The position numbers were made by a program, and so were the translations under genes. The notes beneath the pieces are model-generated. The model was not told where the DNA came from. It saw only the letters and a list, made by a program, of their open reading frames with translations, and made no database searches. A stretch of 64,000 nucleotides of DNA from DASXBJ01 sp036491755 (GTDB lineage: Bacteria; Chloroflexota; Dormibacteria; Dormibacterales; Dormibacteraceae), in the NCBI GenBank assembly GCA_036491755.1, contig DASXBJ010000074.1, positions 50,400 to 114,399 of the forward strand. Direction: 5' to 3'. This document shows positions 8,596-18,081 of this stretch, piece by piece (position 1 is the stretch's first letter; each line of letters starts with the position of its first letter).

Positions 8596-9878
8596 CGAAA
8601 GGTTCCCCTCGGGCGCGGTCGTTCAGCATCTGGACGATTGGGTGTCAGATGAGCACCGCCGACTCCGAGAGCCTGGCGCGACGCCTGCTCGCGGCGGGCT
8701 ATGTCGAAGATTCGCTGGAGCGAGCCGACGTCGCGATCCTCAACACGTGCGTGGTGCGCCAGGCCTCAGAGGACCGCGTGTACTCCAAGCTCCATGAGCT
8801 GAAGGGGTGGAAGACGCCAGAGCGAACGATTGCGGTCACGGGGTGCATCGTCGCCAAGGAAGGCGATAACCTGCGCCAGAGGTTCCCGCACGTGGACGCG
8901 ATCGTGCCGATCGGCGAATACGAGGACTTTGTCGCCGGCCTGGAAGCTCGGTACGACTACTCGCAGGGCGAGGCGCTGCCGGCGGCTGGTCGCACTGGAA
9001 TCAGCCATTTCGTGAGGGTCATCCAGGGCTGCGACCACAACTGCACGTTCTGCATCGTGCCGCGTGTCCGAGGCCGCGAGCGGCATCTGCCCCTGGATGC
9101 CGTCGTGAGCGAGTGCCGCGAGGCGGTCGCGGCGGGCGCCAGGGAGATCGTCCTGCTCGGGCAGAACGTCGACGACTATCGGGATCCGGACGGCGCCGGT
9201 GGCCTGGCCGCGCTCGTCCGCGCGGTGGAGGGGATTCCGGGTTTGCGGCGCTTGCGATTCATGACGTCGCATCCGCAAGACCTGGAGCCTGGGCTCCTCG
9301 AGGTGATGGCCGCGAGTGACGTCGTCTGCCGCGAGCTGCAGCTGCCGATCCAATCGGGCGACGACGCCATCCTCAAGCGGATGGCGCGCGGATACCAGAC
9401 GCGGCACTACCGCGCCATCGTCGAGCAGGCGCGGCGCCTCATGCCGGACATCGGGCTGGTCACCGACGTGATCGTGGGATTCCCAGGCGAGTCGGACGCC
9501 GCATTCCTGAACACGAGGACCCTGCTCGAGGAGCTCCAGTTCGAGGTGGTGCACCTGGCGATGTACTCGCCCCGGCCGGGCACCTACTCGGCCGACCGGA
9601 TGGTCGACGACGTGCCTCACGCCGAGAAGCTGCGCCGGCTGAACGACCTGCTCGCGCTGCAGCGCCAGATCGCGGCTCGCAAGACGGCCCGGTGGATCGG
9701 ACGTGACGTCGAAGTTCTCATCGAAGGGCGCGACGAGCTGAACCGGCCGTATGGACGGATCAGACAGGGCAAGCGTGCGATCGTGCTTCGCGGCGGGGAG
9801 ATCGCCGCGGGCGAGGTGCTCAACGTCAGGGTCCTGCAGGCGACCGCAGGCCAGCTCATCGGTCTGCCGGCGGCATGA
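8592..9878 (+). CDS. miaB: tRNA-2-methylthio-N6-dimethylallyladenosine synthase MiaB, probable CTG start
   Basis: This radical-SAM methylthiotransferase adds the 2-methylthio group to i6A37 of tRNA. The N-terminal cluster cysteines lie in TIGCQM, NTCVVR and TGCIV; the radical-SAM motif is CDHNCTFC; a TRAM domain ends the protein. The first ATG (8649) would cut off the family-invariant segment FSIWTIGCQ, including one cluster cysteine. Reading back to the in-frame stop at 8508 there is no ATG, GTG or TTG. CTG at 8592 overlaps the spoVS stop (CTGA) and has GGAG (8583-8586) five bases before it, so it is the likely initiator. mutS follows through an ATGA overlap. Confidence 0.93.
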   Translation: MTKGSPRARSFSIWTIGCQMSTADSESLARRLLAAGYVEDSLERADVAILNTCVVRQASEDRVYSKLHELKGWKTPERTIAVTGCIVAKEGDNLRQRFPHVDAIVPIGEYEDFVAGLEARYDYSQGEALPAAGRTGISHFVRVIQGCDHNCTFCIVPRVRGRERHLPLDAVVSECREAVAAGAREIVLLGQNVDDYRDPDGAGGLAALVRAVEGIPGLRRLRFMTSHPQDLEPGLLEVMAASDVVCRELQLPIQSGDDAILKRMARGYQTRHYRAIVEQARRLMPDIGLVTDVIVGFPGESDAAFLNTRTLLEELQFEVVHLAMYSPRPGTYSADRMVDDVPHAEKLRRLNDLLALQRQIAARKTARWIGRDVEVLIEGRDELNRPYGRIRQGKRAIVLRGGEIAAGEVLNVRVLQATAGQLIGLPAA

Positions 9879-12367
9879 CCGAGCGGATGCCTCCTCCCGC
9901 GACCCCGGCCATGCGGCAGTACCGGGAGGCGAGGGAGCAGCATCCCGAAGGGATCCTGCTCTTCCGGATGGGCGACTTCTACGAGATCTTCTTCGAGGAC
10001 GCGGTGGTCGCCGCGCCCGTAATGGGCGTGACGCTGACCTCGCGCCCGATGGGCAAGACGGGCCGAGCGCCGATGTGCGGAGTGCCCCATCACGCCTGGC
10101 AGCTGTACGTTGGGCGGCTGCTGCGCGGCGGGCACAAGGTCGTGATCTGTGACCAGGTCGAGGCCGCCTCAAAAAACAAGATCGTCAAGCGGGACGTGAC
10201 TCGCGTCTTGACGCCTGGAACGGTGGTCGAGGACGCCTACCTGGATCCGGCGCGCCCCAACTACCTGGTGGCGGCCTGGACCAAGGGCGCCGAGTCCGGG
10301 CTCGCCGCATGTGAAGTCTCGACTGGTGAATTGTTGTTGTGCCAGCTGCCACGCGAGCGGCTGGAGTCCGAGCTGGAGCGTCTGGCCCCGGCGGAGCTGC
10401 TGACCCCGCCCGAGACCGAGGAATATCGATTTGACCCTGCCCGGGGCCAGCAGCGTCTTCGCGATGTCCTGGGGATCGCATTCCCGGCTTCGGTGGGCGC
10501 CGCCGGCGCACCGCTCGCCGTTGGCGCCGCGGGCGTCGTCCTCGACTACCTGAAGCAGAACCAGAACCCGCTTTCGGCCGGCTCGTTCACCGTGCGCACC
10601 TACTCGCCGGACGCCACCATGCCGCTGGACGCGGCGACCGTCAGAAACCTCGAGCTGCCCTCGCTGGTTGGCCTGCTGGACCGGACGCGCACCGCGATTG
10701 GGGCCCGGCAGCTTCGTGCGTGGCTGGGCGCCCCGATGCGCGACGCTGAGTCGATCGAGCTCCGGCTTGGCGCGGTGTCCGAGCTCGTCTCGACGCCCGT
10801 TCTGCGGGATCAGCTGGAAGCTGTTCTCAAGCCTGTCGGCGACCTCGAGCGGCTGGTGGCCCGAGCGGCTCAAGGCCATGCGTCACCGCGTGAGCTGGTG
10901 GCCCTGCGTCACTCGCTGGAAGCGATTCCGGCCGTCCTGCAAACCCTTGCGTCATGCCAGGCGCTCGTTGTGAAGCAGCTGACCGCGTCGGTCAGCCCCG
11001 AGCCCGAGCTCGCGGGCCGCCTGGCGCGGGCGCTCGTCGAAGATCCGCCTGCCACCACGCGCGCCGGAGGCGCAATCAGATCCGGCTACGATGCGGACCT
11101 CGACGGCATCACCGAGGCGTCGCGCGGCGCGCGCGAATGGATCTCCAGGCTCGAGGCTGTCGAACGGCGCCGGACCGGCATTCGCTCGCTGAAGGTGGGT
11201 TTCAACAAAGTCTTCGGCTACTACATCGAGGTCAGCCATGCGAACACGGCTTCGCTGCCCGAGGACTACATCCGCAAGCAGACCCTGACCGGCGCCGAGC
11301 GATACCTCACACCCGAGCTCAAGGAGAAGGAGGCGATCGTCCTCACCGCCCAGGAAAGGATGGCCGCTCGCGAGCTCGAGATACTGCAATCGCTCGCGGT
11401 GGCCGTGGCAGCGTCGGCGTCCACCCTTCGCGCCACCGCCCAGGCGGTGGGTACGGCGGACGCGCTGCTCAGCCTCGCGGTCGCCGCGGCCCACCACGGC
11501 TGGCGAAGGCCAGAGGTGAACGCGGGTCTGCGGCTGAGCATCACCGGGGGCCGCCACCCGCTGGTGGAGCTGGGGCTGCCGGCAGGGGTGTTCGTCGCCA
11601 ACGACCTCGACCTGGACCCAGAGGGCGAGCAGGTGATCATCCTCACCGGCCCGAACATGGCCGGCAAGTCGACCTATCTGCGCCAGGCCGCCGTCATCGT
11701 GCTCCTGGCCCAATGCGGGAGCTTCGTGCCCGCGGAGCGCGCCGTGGTTGGGCTGGTCGACCGCATTTTCACCCGCGTCGGGGCGCACGACGACATCGGG
11801 GCGGGCATGTCGACGTTCATGGTGGAGATGACGGAGACCGCCTACATCCTCAACCACGCGACGCGAGCCTCGCTGGTGATACTCGACGAGGTGGGGAGGG
11901 GCACCTCGACCTACGACGGCGTCTCGATCGCCCAGGCGGTGGTCGAGCATATCCACGACTCGCCGAAGCTTGGGTGCCGCACCCTGTTCGCAACGCACTA
12001 CCACGAGCTGACCGCCCTGGCCGAAACGCTCGCCAGGGTGCGCAACCAGCGAGTGGAGGTCCTCGAGGAAGGTGACACGGTGCGATTCCTGCACCGCGTG
12101 GTCCCCGGAGGCGCGGACCGCTCGTACGGGATCCATGTCGCCGCGCTCGCTGGCCTCCCGTCGAGCCTCATCGCCCGCGCCAAGCAGGTGCTGGGTGAGC
12201 TCGAGCGTCAACGTCCTCTCGAGCCCCCCGAGCTGCAGCTCGGCCTGCCGCTGGAAGTCGTGCCCGATGCTCTGCGCAGAGAGCTGGAGGAGATCGATCC
12301 GGAATCGCTCAGCCCTCTCGAGGCGTTGCAGAAGCTCTACTGGCTGCGGGCGAAGCTGGGCACGTGA
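9875..12367 (+). CDS. mutS: DNA mismatch repair protein MutS
   Basis: MutS recognises base mismatches and recruits MutL. The 830-residue protein has the N-terminal mismatch-contact motif (RMGDFYEIFFEDA, with the Phe-Tyr-Glu contact), connector, lever and clamp domains, and the ATPase with Walker A GPNMAGKSTYLRQ, STFMVEM, VILDEVGRGTSTYDG and the switch region THYHEL. It belongs to the MutS1 type, not MutS2, since there is no Smr domain. The start ATG overlaps the miaB stop (ATGA); mutL follows through a GTGA overlap. Confidence 0.98.
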   Translation: MTERMPPPATPAMRQYREAREQHPEGILLFRMGDFYEIFFEDAVVAAPVMGVTLTSRPMGKTGRAPMCGVPHHAWQLYVGRLLRGGHKVVICDQVEAASKNKIVKRDVTRVLTPGTVVEDAYLDPARPNYLVAAWTKGAESGLAACEVSTGELLLCQLPRERLESELERLAPAELLTPPETEEYRFDPARGQQRLRDVLGIAFPASVGAAGAPLAVGAAGVVLDYLKQNQNPLSAGSFTVRTYSPDATMPLDAATVRNLELPSLVGLLDRTRTAIGARQLRAWLGAPMRDAESIELRLGAVSELVSTPVLRDQLEAVLKPVGDLERLVARAAQGHASPRELVALRHSLEAIPAVLQTLASCQALVVKQLTASVSPEPELAGRLARALVEDPPATTRAGGAIRSGYDADLDGITEASRGAREWISRLEAVERRRTGIRSLKVGFNKVFGYYIEVSHANTASLPEDYIRKQTLTGAERYLTPELKEKEAIVLTAQERMAARELEILQSLAVAVAASASTLRATAQAVGTADALLSLAVAAAHHGWRRPEVNAGLRLSITGGRHPLVELGLPAGVFVANDLDLDPEGEQVIILTGPNMAGKSTYLRQAAVIVLLAQCGSFVPAERAVVGLVDRIFTRVGAHDDIGAGMSTFMVEMTETAYILNHATRASLVILDEVGRGTSTYDGVSIAQAVVEHIHDSPKLGCRTLFATHYHELTALAETLARVRNQRVEVLEEGDTVRFLHRVVPGGADRSYGIHVAALAGLPSSLIARAKQVLGELERQRPLEPPELQLGLPLEVVPDALRRELEEIDPESLSPLEALQKLYWLRAKLGT

Positions 12368-14025
12368 CGGGTTCCATCCTGCTGCTTGCGCCAGAGGTGG
12401 CGGACGCGATCGCCGCCGGCGAGGTGATCGAGCGCCCGGCGTCAGTCGTTAAGGAGCTCGTCGAGAACGCGCTCGATGCGGGGGCCCGGCGGGTGACGAT
12501 CGACGTGCGAGGCGCGGGCAAGACATCCATCCGCGTCAGCGACGACGGCTCAGGCATACCGGCGGGCGAGCTGCTCGTCGCGTTTGTCCGTCACTCGACC
12601 AGCAAGCTCTCCAGGCTTGCCGACCTGGCGGCGATTCAGAGCTTCGGGTTCCGCGGGGAGGCTCTGGCCAGCATCGCGGCCGTCGCGGATGTCGAGTGCG
12701 TGAGCGGAGGTGCGCTGATTCGCATCAGGTCCGGTGAGCTGGTCGAGCAGGCTGCGGCTCCACTTCTGCCCGGAGTTGCGATCGAGGTCCGAGATCTCTT
12801 TGGCAACGTGCCCGCGCGGCTCAAGTTCCTGAAGAGTGACGCCACCGAGATGGCGGCCATCAAGGAGGTGGTCGGCGCTTTCGCGGTGCTCCATCCGCAC
12901 GTTCGCTTCCACCTCACGATTGAGAGCCGTGCCGCTGTGAGCAGCAGTGGCGACGGCGATCGCAGGCGCGCGATCAGCGCCGTATTCGGCGCGCCGGTGG
13001 CCGCCGAGGTGCTGGAGATCGTCGGCATGCCTCTGGTGGCGGGTATGGTGAGCCAGCCCCGGCTGAGCCGCGGGAGCCGGGACGGGATGGTGCTCGCGGT
13101 CAACGGGCGCCCGATCAGCGCCCGGTCGCTCGTCTATGCGCTCGAAGAGTGCTACCAGGGCCGCCTCGAGCGCGGTCGCCACCCGGTGGCGGTCCTCGAC
13201 ATCGGCATCGATCCCGAGCTCGTGGACGTGAACGTGCACCCCGCCAAGAAAGAGGTTCGATTTCGCGACGAGGGCGCGGTCTTCGGCGCGCTGCAGCGAG
13301 CCGTTCGCGCAGCCCTGGATGGCAGCGAGCCGTTTCGTTACCACGCGGTGGCGGCCGAGGATACGGTCGCGGGACCCACGATTGGCCCCCAGCTGACCCT
13401 TCATCACGCGGCGGCGACACTGGCGGCGGCCGAGCCAAACGGCCACGCCACCGGCGCCGCTGTGCTGCGGCCGATCGGCCAGGTCGGTCCCGGATACCTG
13501 GTGGCGGAGGGGCCGCATGGGCTCGTGCTCGTGGATCAGCATGCCGCGCACGAGCGCGTGCTCTACAACCGGTTCCTGGAACGCATGCGCACGGGCAGAG
13601 GGGCCAGCCAGCCGCTGCTCATCCCGCAAGCGGTGGACATGGAGCCCGCGCTCATCGCCGCCGCGTCCAACCACCGAGCCGACCTGGCGAACCTTGGGCT
13701 CGAATACGAGGAGTTCGGCCCGCGCAGCGTGCGCATCACTGCGGTGCCCACGGAGATGCCGGCCGGCCGTGCGACGGCCGCAATCCAGGAAACGCTCGCG
13801 GCCCTGGCGGAAAGCCGAGGGGACGGGGCGCTCGAGAAGGCAGCCGCGGCCCTGGCGTGCCATTCGGCGGTTCGCTTCGGCGACGTGCTCGACATCGCAG
13901 AGCAGAGGCGCCTGCTGGCGGACCTGGAGTCCACAGCCGAGTCGGTCACGTGTCCGCACGGGAGGCCGACGCGGCTGCTGGTCGAGTGGCAAGAGCTCAC
14001 GCGCCACTTCCGCCGAAACTACTGA
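12364..14025 (+). CDS. mutL: DNA mismatch repair endonuclease MutL
   Basis: MutL couples mismatch recognition to strand incision. The N-terminal GHKL ATPase shows ELVENALDAGA, DDGSGI, KLSRLADL and GFRGEALASIA. The C-terminal domain carries the endonuclease-type motif DQHAAHERVLYN, the zinc-site motif ACHSAVRFGD, CPHGRPT and a terminal HFRRNY. In the canonical DQHA-x2-E-x4-E motif the last glutamate is replaced by asparagine here. At 553 residues it is shorter than many MutL proteins, mainly in the linker. The start GTG overlaps mutS. The stop TGA is the TGA of a CTGA, which may initiate miaA. Confidence 0.96.
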   Translation: MTGSILLLAPEVADAIAAGEVIERPASVVKELVENALDAGARRVTIDVRGAGKTSIRVSDDGSGIPAGELLVAFVRHSTSKLSRLADLAAIQSFGFRGEALASIAAVADVECVSGGALIRIRSGELVEQAAAPLLPGVAIEVRDLFGNVPARLKFLKSDATEMAAIKEVVGAFAVLHPHVRFHLTIESRAAVSSSGDGDRRRAISAVFGAPVAAEVLEIVGMPLVAGMVSQPRLSRGSRDGMVLAVNGRPISARSLVYALEECYQGRLERGRHPVAVLDIGIDPELVDVNVHPAKKEVRFRDEGAVFGALQRAVRAALDGSEPFRYHAVAAEDTVAGPTIGPQLTLHHAAATLAAAEPNGHATGAAVLRPIGQVGPGYLVAEGPHGLVLVDQHAAHERVLYNRFLERMRTGRGASQPLLIPQAVDMEPALIAAASNHRADLANLGLEYEEFGPRSVRITAVPTEMPAGRATAAIQETLAALAESRGDGALEKAAAALACHSAVRFGDVLDIAEQRRLLADLESTAESVTCPHGRPTRLLVEWQELTRHFRRNY

Positions 14026-14045
14026 GCGTCTCCCATCACGTCCCG

Positions 14046-14921
14046 GTGATCGTTGGCCCGACAGGCATCGGCAAATCCCAGCTGTCTTTCGACCTCGCGC
14101 TCGAGTTGAACGGCGAGATTGTGGTCGCGGATTCGAGGCAGGTCTACGAGCGCCTCGATATCGCGACCAACAAGCCAAGCCGCGAGCACCGTGCCCTGGT
14201 CCGCTACCACATGATCGACTTCGTCGATCCGTCGGCCGATTTCAACGCCGCCCAGTTCGTCCACGGCGCACGCGCCGCTATCGACGACATTCACGCCCGC
14301 GGCCGGACGGCGATCGTCGAGGGCGGCACGATGCTGTACGTCGACGCGCTGTGCGACGGCTTCAGCCTCACCGGCATACCTCGCGATCCGGCTCTGCGCG
14401 CCGAGCTCGAGCGGCTCGACGTCGATTCGCTCCGGGCGAGGATGCTGGCGCTCGACCCGGATCCCGGAGTCGATGCGCGCAACCCGGTGCGCATGGTCCG
14501 GGCGATCGAGATCCTGGAGTCCGCGGGCCCACCTCTGCGACGTCTGCGCACGAGGACCGAGCCACCCTGGCACCCGGTGCGCATCGGTCTGACCGCCGGG
14601 CTGGAAACGATCGATCGCAGGCTGGAGGAGCGCAGCCGGCGGCAGGTGGAGCGTGGCCTCGTCTCGGAAACGCAGGCGGCCCTGGATGCCGGCGTTCCCG
14701 AGTCGGCGTACGTTCTGACCGGGATCGGCTACGCGGAGGCGCTCGCCCACATCCGCGGTGAGCTTTCGCTCGATGAGCTGCCGAGCGTGATGGCGCGATC
14801 AAACCGTCGGTACGCGCGACGCCAGCTGCGCTGGTGGCGGCGCGACGAGCGGGTCAGATGGTTCGAGATCGAGCCGGATCCGCTGGCCGCTATCCTCAAT
14901 CATGTGCGGGAGGCCGCTTGA
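14046..14921 (+). CDS. miaA: tRNA dimethylallyltransferase MiaA
   Basis: MiaA transfers the dimethylallyl group to A37 of tRNAs, making the substrate for MiaB encoded upstream in the same run. The P-loop VGPTGIGKSQLS, the catalytic-region DSRQVY (near residue 35), TNKPS, EGGTMLYVDAL and the C-terminal YARRQLRWWRR are family hallmarks. The GTG at 14046 is the first canonical start and yields 291 residues, but leaves almost nothing before the first beta strand. CTG at 14022, overlapping the mutL stop as CTGA, would add eight residues (LSVSHHVP) and may be the real start; neither has a clear ribosome-binding site. The frame runs open far upstream inside mutL, which is a high-GC artefact. Confidence 0.93.
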   Translation: MIVGPTGIGKSQLSFDLALELNGEIVVADSRQVYERLDIATNKPSREHRALVRYHMIDFVDPSADFNAAQFVHGARAAIDDIHARGRTAIVEGGTMLYVDALCDGFSLTGIPRDPALRAELERLDVDSLRARMLALDPDPGVDARNPVRMVRAIEILESAGPPLRRLRTRTEPPWHPVRIGLTAGLETIDRRLEERSRRQVERGLVSETQAALDAGVPESAYVLTGIGYAEALAHIRGELSLDELPSVMARSNRRYARRQLRWWRRDERVRWFEIEPDPLAAILNHVREAA

Positions 14922-16090
14922 GCAGGACCGTCGCGGGTGCGAAAAGACTCGGCAAGATTCCGCCTTATCTCTTCGCCGAGATCGATCGGAAGGTGCAGGA
15001 GAAAAAGCAGGCTGGGATTGACGTGATCTCGCTGGGGATCGGCGATCCCGACCTGCCGACGCCGAAGCGAGTCGTGAGCGTTCTGCAGGAAGCCGCGGCG
15101 GATCCGGCCAACCACCGGTACCCGTCGTATTTCGGCCTGGCCGAGCTGCGCGAATCGATCGCGGGCTGGTATCGAGATCGATCGGGGGTCACTCTCGACC
15201 CGGCCACTGAAATCCTGCCGACCCTGGGCAGCAAGGACGGCATCAGCCATGTGCCGCTTGCGCTGGTCGATCCCGGTGATGTCGTGCTCGCGCCTGATCC
15301 CGGGTACACGGTTTACGTGACCGGCGCTGTGATGGCCGGAGCAGAGCCCCACATCATGCCGCTCACGGCCGAGAACCGATGGCTGCCCGATCTCGATGCC
15401 ATTCCAGATGACGTGGCGCGCCAGGCGCGGCTGATGTGGCTCAACTATCCCAACAACCCAACGGCCGCGACGGCGGACCGCGAGTTCCTGGAGCGAGCAG
15501 TCGAGTTCTGCGGGCGCCACGACATCGTCCTCTGCCACGACGCCCCGTACTCGGAGATCGCCTTCGACGGATACCGGCCGCTGACGCTGTTCGAGATCCC
15601 TGGCGCCAAGGACGTGGGGCTGGAGTTCCACTCGCTTTCCAAGACCTACAACATGACGGGCTGGCGAATTGGCTGGGTGTGCGGCAGGGCCGACCTCGTG
15701 CACCTCATCGGCCAGCTCAAGACCAACATCGACTCGGGGATCTTCCAGGCGGTGCAATGGGCGGCGATAGAGGCGATGAACGGGGGGGAGGCCGAGACTC
15801 AGGCTGCGTGCGAGATCTATGCCCGCCGGCACAGGCTCGTCGCCGACACCCTGAACGAGCTCGGCTGGGACATCAAACCGCCACGTGCCACCTTTTATGT
15901 ATGGGCGCCCGTACCGGACGGCTTTGACTCGATCGGGTTCGCCGCCCACGTCCTCGACGAGGTGGGCGTCAACCTCACGCCAGGAGTTGGTTTCGGCCGG
16001 TACGGCGAAGGATATTTCCGCCTCTCAGTGACGGCGCCCGACGCCCGGCTCGAGGAGGCGATGGCACGCATGAGGAAGCTCAAGCTCTGA
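14918..16090 (+). CDS. dapL: LL-diaminopimelate aminotransferase-type PLP enzyme
   Basis: This 390-residue class I/II aminotransferase has the N-terminal RLGKIPPYLFAEID, SLGIGDPDLPTP, PGYTVYVTGA, NYPNNPTAA, the PLP-lysine motif HSLSKTYNMTGWRIG and the C-terminal LTPGVGFG. These features fit the DapL family, which converts tetrahydrodipicolinate directly to LL-diaminopimelate for lysine and peptidoglycan; related aminotransferases with other substrates share much of this pattern. The TTG at 14918 overlaps the miaA stop (TTGA) and has GGGAGG seven bases before it, so it is preferred over starts inside miaA. hflX follows through a CTGA junction. Confidence 0.88.
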   Translation: MSRTVAGAKRLGKIPPYLFAEIDRKVQEKKQAGIDVISLGIGDPDLPTPKRVVSVLQEAAADPANHRYPSYFGLAELRESIAGWYRDRSGVTLDPATEILPTLGSKDGISHVPLALVDPGDVVLAPDPGYTVYVTGAVMAGAEPHIMPLTAENRWLPDLDAIPDDVARQARLMWLNYPNNPTAATADREFLERAVEFCGRHDIVLCHDAPYSEIAFDGYRPLTLFEIPGAKDVGLEFHSLSKTYNMTGWRIGWVCGRADLVHLIGQLKTNIDSGIFQAVQWAAIEAMNGGEAETQAACEIYARRHRLVADTLNELGWDIKPPRATFYVWAPVPDGFDSIGFAAHVLDEVGVNLTPGVGFGRYGEGYFRLSVTAPDARLEEAMARMRKLKL

Positions 16091-17385
16091 TCACGACCAG
16101 GGCTCCGCGCGAGCGGGCTTATCTCGTCGGCGTCCTCCTGCCCGGCAGCACACCCGAGACCGTGCGCGACCAGATGGATGAGCTGGCGGACCTCACGCGC
16201 ACCGCTGGGGCCGAGGTTGTCGGCTCCGACGTGCAGAGGCGCACAGAGGTGGACACGCGGCACTTCATCGGCATGGGCAAGGTCGAAGCCCTGAAGGAGA
16301 TGCGAGCGGAGGGCGGCTTCGACGTGATCGTGTGCAACGAGGACCTCAGCCCCCGCCAGCAGCGCAACCTCGAGCTGGAGCTGAAGACCCGCGTCCTCGA
16401 TCGGACCGAGATCATCCTCGAGATCTTCGCCCAGCATGCTCGTACGCACGAGGGCCGGCTCCAGGTCGAGGCGGCCCGTCTGCACCACCTGCTGCCGCGG
16501 CTGATCGGTGCCTACGCGTACGACCGCCAGGTCGGGGGCCGCCGCGGCGGCGTCGGGGCTCGCGGCGGCTTTGGCGAACAGCAGATCGAGGTCGAACGCC
16601 GCCGGATTCGCAAGCGGATGCGTGACCTGGAGAGGGAGATCGAACAGGTGCGGACGCAGCGGCACCAGCAGCGGAGCGGGCGGCGGCGGGCGCAGCTCGA
16701 GACGGTCGCCATCGTCGGCTACACCAACGCGGGCAAGTCGACGCTGCTGAACACGCTGACGGGCGCCGGCGTCCGCGCCGAACAGAAGCTGTTCGCCACC
16801 CTCGATCCCACGACACGCAAGGTGGAGCTCCCCGCGGGTCGCGGCCTCCTGTTGACCGACACGGTCGGCTTCATCCAGAAGCTTCCGACCGACCTGGTGG
16901 CTGCTTTCCGGGCCACGCTCGAGGAGGTCACCGAAGCCGACGTGATCCTCCAGGTCCTCGACCTCAGCTCGCACGCGGTGGAAGAACAGGCCGAGACGGT
17001 GGACGAGGTCCTCAGCGATCTAGGGGCGGCGGACAAGCCACGCGTGGTGGCGCTGAACAAGGTGGATCTGCTGGGGCCGGCTTCGCGGCGCCGGGCCGTG
17101 AGCTCGATGACCTCGCGCTACCCCGGCGCGGTAACGATCTCCGCGACCCAGCGCCTGGGCTTCGAGGGGCTGCTGGACGCCATGGACCAGGTCAGCCGCG
17201 GCGACACGGTTCCGCTCGAGATCCTGGTTCCGTATGGCAGCGAGAGCGTGCTGGCGGCCCTGCGGAGAATTGGTGGCGTCGAGCGGACCGAATACGTCGC
17301 GTCCGGAACCAAGGCCTGGGGCTGGGTCCCACGGCACGCGGCGGGACGGTTCGCGGCTTTCGCCGACTCTAACGGTAGAGCCTGA
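16087..17385 (+). CDS. hflX: GTPase HflX, probable CTG start
   Basis: HflX is a ribosome-associated GTPase that can split stalled or hibernating ribosomes. It has the N-terminal nucleotide-binding domain (VDTRHFIGMGKVEAL, LSPRQQRNLE, RTEIILEIFAQHARTHEG), a helical linker and a G domain with G1 GYTNAGKST, G3 DTVGFI and G4 NKVD. The first GTG (16162) would delete about 25 residues, including the first strand AYLVGVLLPG. CTG at 16087 overlaps the dapL stop (CTGA) and is preceded by GAGGAAG at 16072-16078, eight bases away. The 3' end overlaps convergent lexA by 17 bases. Confidence 0.92.
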   Translation: MITTRAPRERAYLVGVLLPGSTPETVRDQMDELADLTRTAGAEVVGSDVQRRTEVDTRHFIGMGKVEALKEMRAEGGFDVIVCNEDLSPRQQRNLELELKTRVLDRTEIILEIFAQHARTHEGRLQVEAARLHHLLPRLIGAYAYDRQVGGRRGGVGARGGFGEQQIEVERRRIRKRMRDLEREIEQVRTQRHQQRSGRRRAQLETVAIVGYTNAGKSTLLNTLTGAGVRAEQKLFATLDPTTRKVELPAGRGLLLTDTVGFIQKLPTDLVAAFRATLEEVTEADVILQVLDLSSHAVEEQAETVDEVLSDLGAADKPRVVALNKVDLLGPASRRRAVSSMTSRYPGAVTISATQRLGFEGLLDAMDQVSRGDTVPLEILVPYGSESVLAALRRIGGVERTEYVASGTKAWGWVPRHAAGRFAAFADSNGRA

Positions 17386-18037
17386 TCACCCCTCTCACGA
17401 CCCCGACCAGGCTCACGTTGCTGGTCACGATCGGTTCATAGGCGGGGTTCTCGGCGACCAGCCGCACGTGGCCGTTGCCGCGCTCGAAGCGCTTCACCGT
17501 GGCTTCGCCATCGACCAGGGCAACCACGATCGACCCGGTAGGGGCTTCGTGTTGCGGCCTCACCAGCACCATGTCGCCATCGAAGATTCCGGCATTGATC
17601 ATGCTGTCGCCACGGACCCGGAGCAGGAAAAAGCCCTCCTGGGCCAAATCAGACGAGAGCAGCATGTGCTCCTCGATGTTCTGCTCGGCCAGGATCGGGG
17701 CGCCGGCCGCGACGTTGCCCACGACCGGCACGGAGATGGCGTTGCGGCGCTGCTGGTCGACGTCGACGTCCTGGACGAGCTGCACAGTGCGCGACTTGCT
17801 GGGATCGCGCTTGATCAGGCCACGTCGCTCGAGCTGGTTCAGGTGGTTGTGGACGGTCGAGCTCGAGCTCAATCCGACGTTCTCACCGATCTCGCGGACG
17901 CTGGGAGGGTAGTTGCGGGTCCGGGTCACCTGGCGGATGTAGTCGAGGATCTTGGACTGCCGCTCGGTTAGCTGTTCTGTCAACTTGATCTTCTCCAACT
18001 GTTCGTTAGGGGAGCGTGGGGGGGACGTTGGGCGCAT
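17369..18037 (-). CDS. lexA: SOS repressor LexA
   Basis: LexA represses SOS genes until RecA filaments trigger its self-cleavage. The winged-helix N-terminus contains YPPSVREIGENVGLSSSST, the form that reads CGAAC-N4-GTTCG boxes in Bacillus. The cleavage site is Ala-Gly in NVAAGAPI, the catalytic serine is in RGDSM, and the lysine is in EATVKRF. The ATG at 18037 is chosen; a longer start at 18088 would run into the promoter, and TTG codons just before KLTEQLTERQ are shorter options. It is divergent from the yneA-like gene, as in Bacillus. Confidence 0.95.
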   Translation of the reverse strand: MRPTSPPRSPNEQLEKIKLTEQLTERQSKILDYIRQVTRTRNYPPSVREIGENVGLSSSSTVHNHLNQLERRGLIKRDPSKSRTVQLVQDVDVDQQRRNAISVPVVGNVAAGAPILAEQNIEEHMLLSSDLAQEGFFLLRVRGDSMINAGIFDGDMVLVRPQHEAPTGSIVVALVDGEATVKRFERGNGHVRLVAENPAYEPIVTSNVSLVGVVRGVIRLYR

Positions 18038-18081
18038 CGTAACAGTTCGGGACTCCAAGCGCAAACCTTTGTTCGTAAGCA

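Noticed and set aside
13149..14921. A 590-codon frame that looks like a MutL-overlapping fusion with MiaA
   Set aside because: The first ~290 codons are a shadow of mutL in another frame, rich in Arg, Gly and Pro. Only the last ~290 residues resemble a protein family (MiaA).
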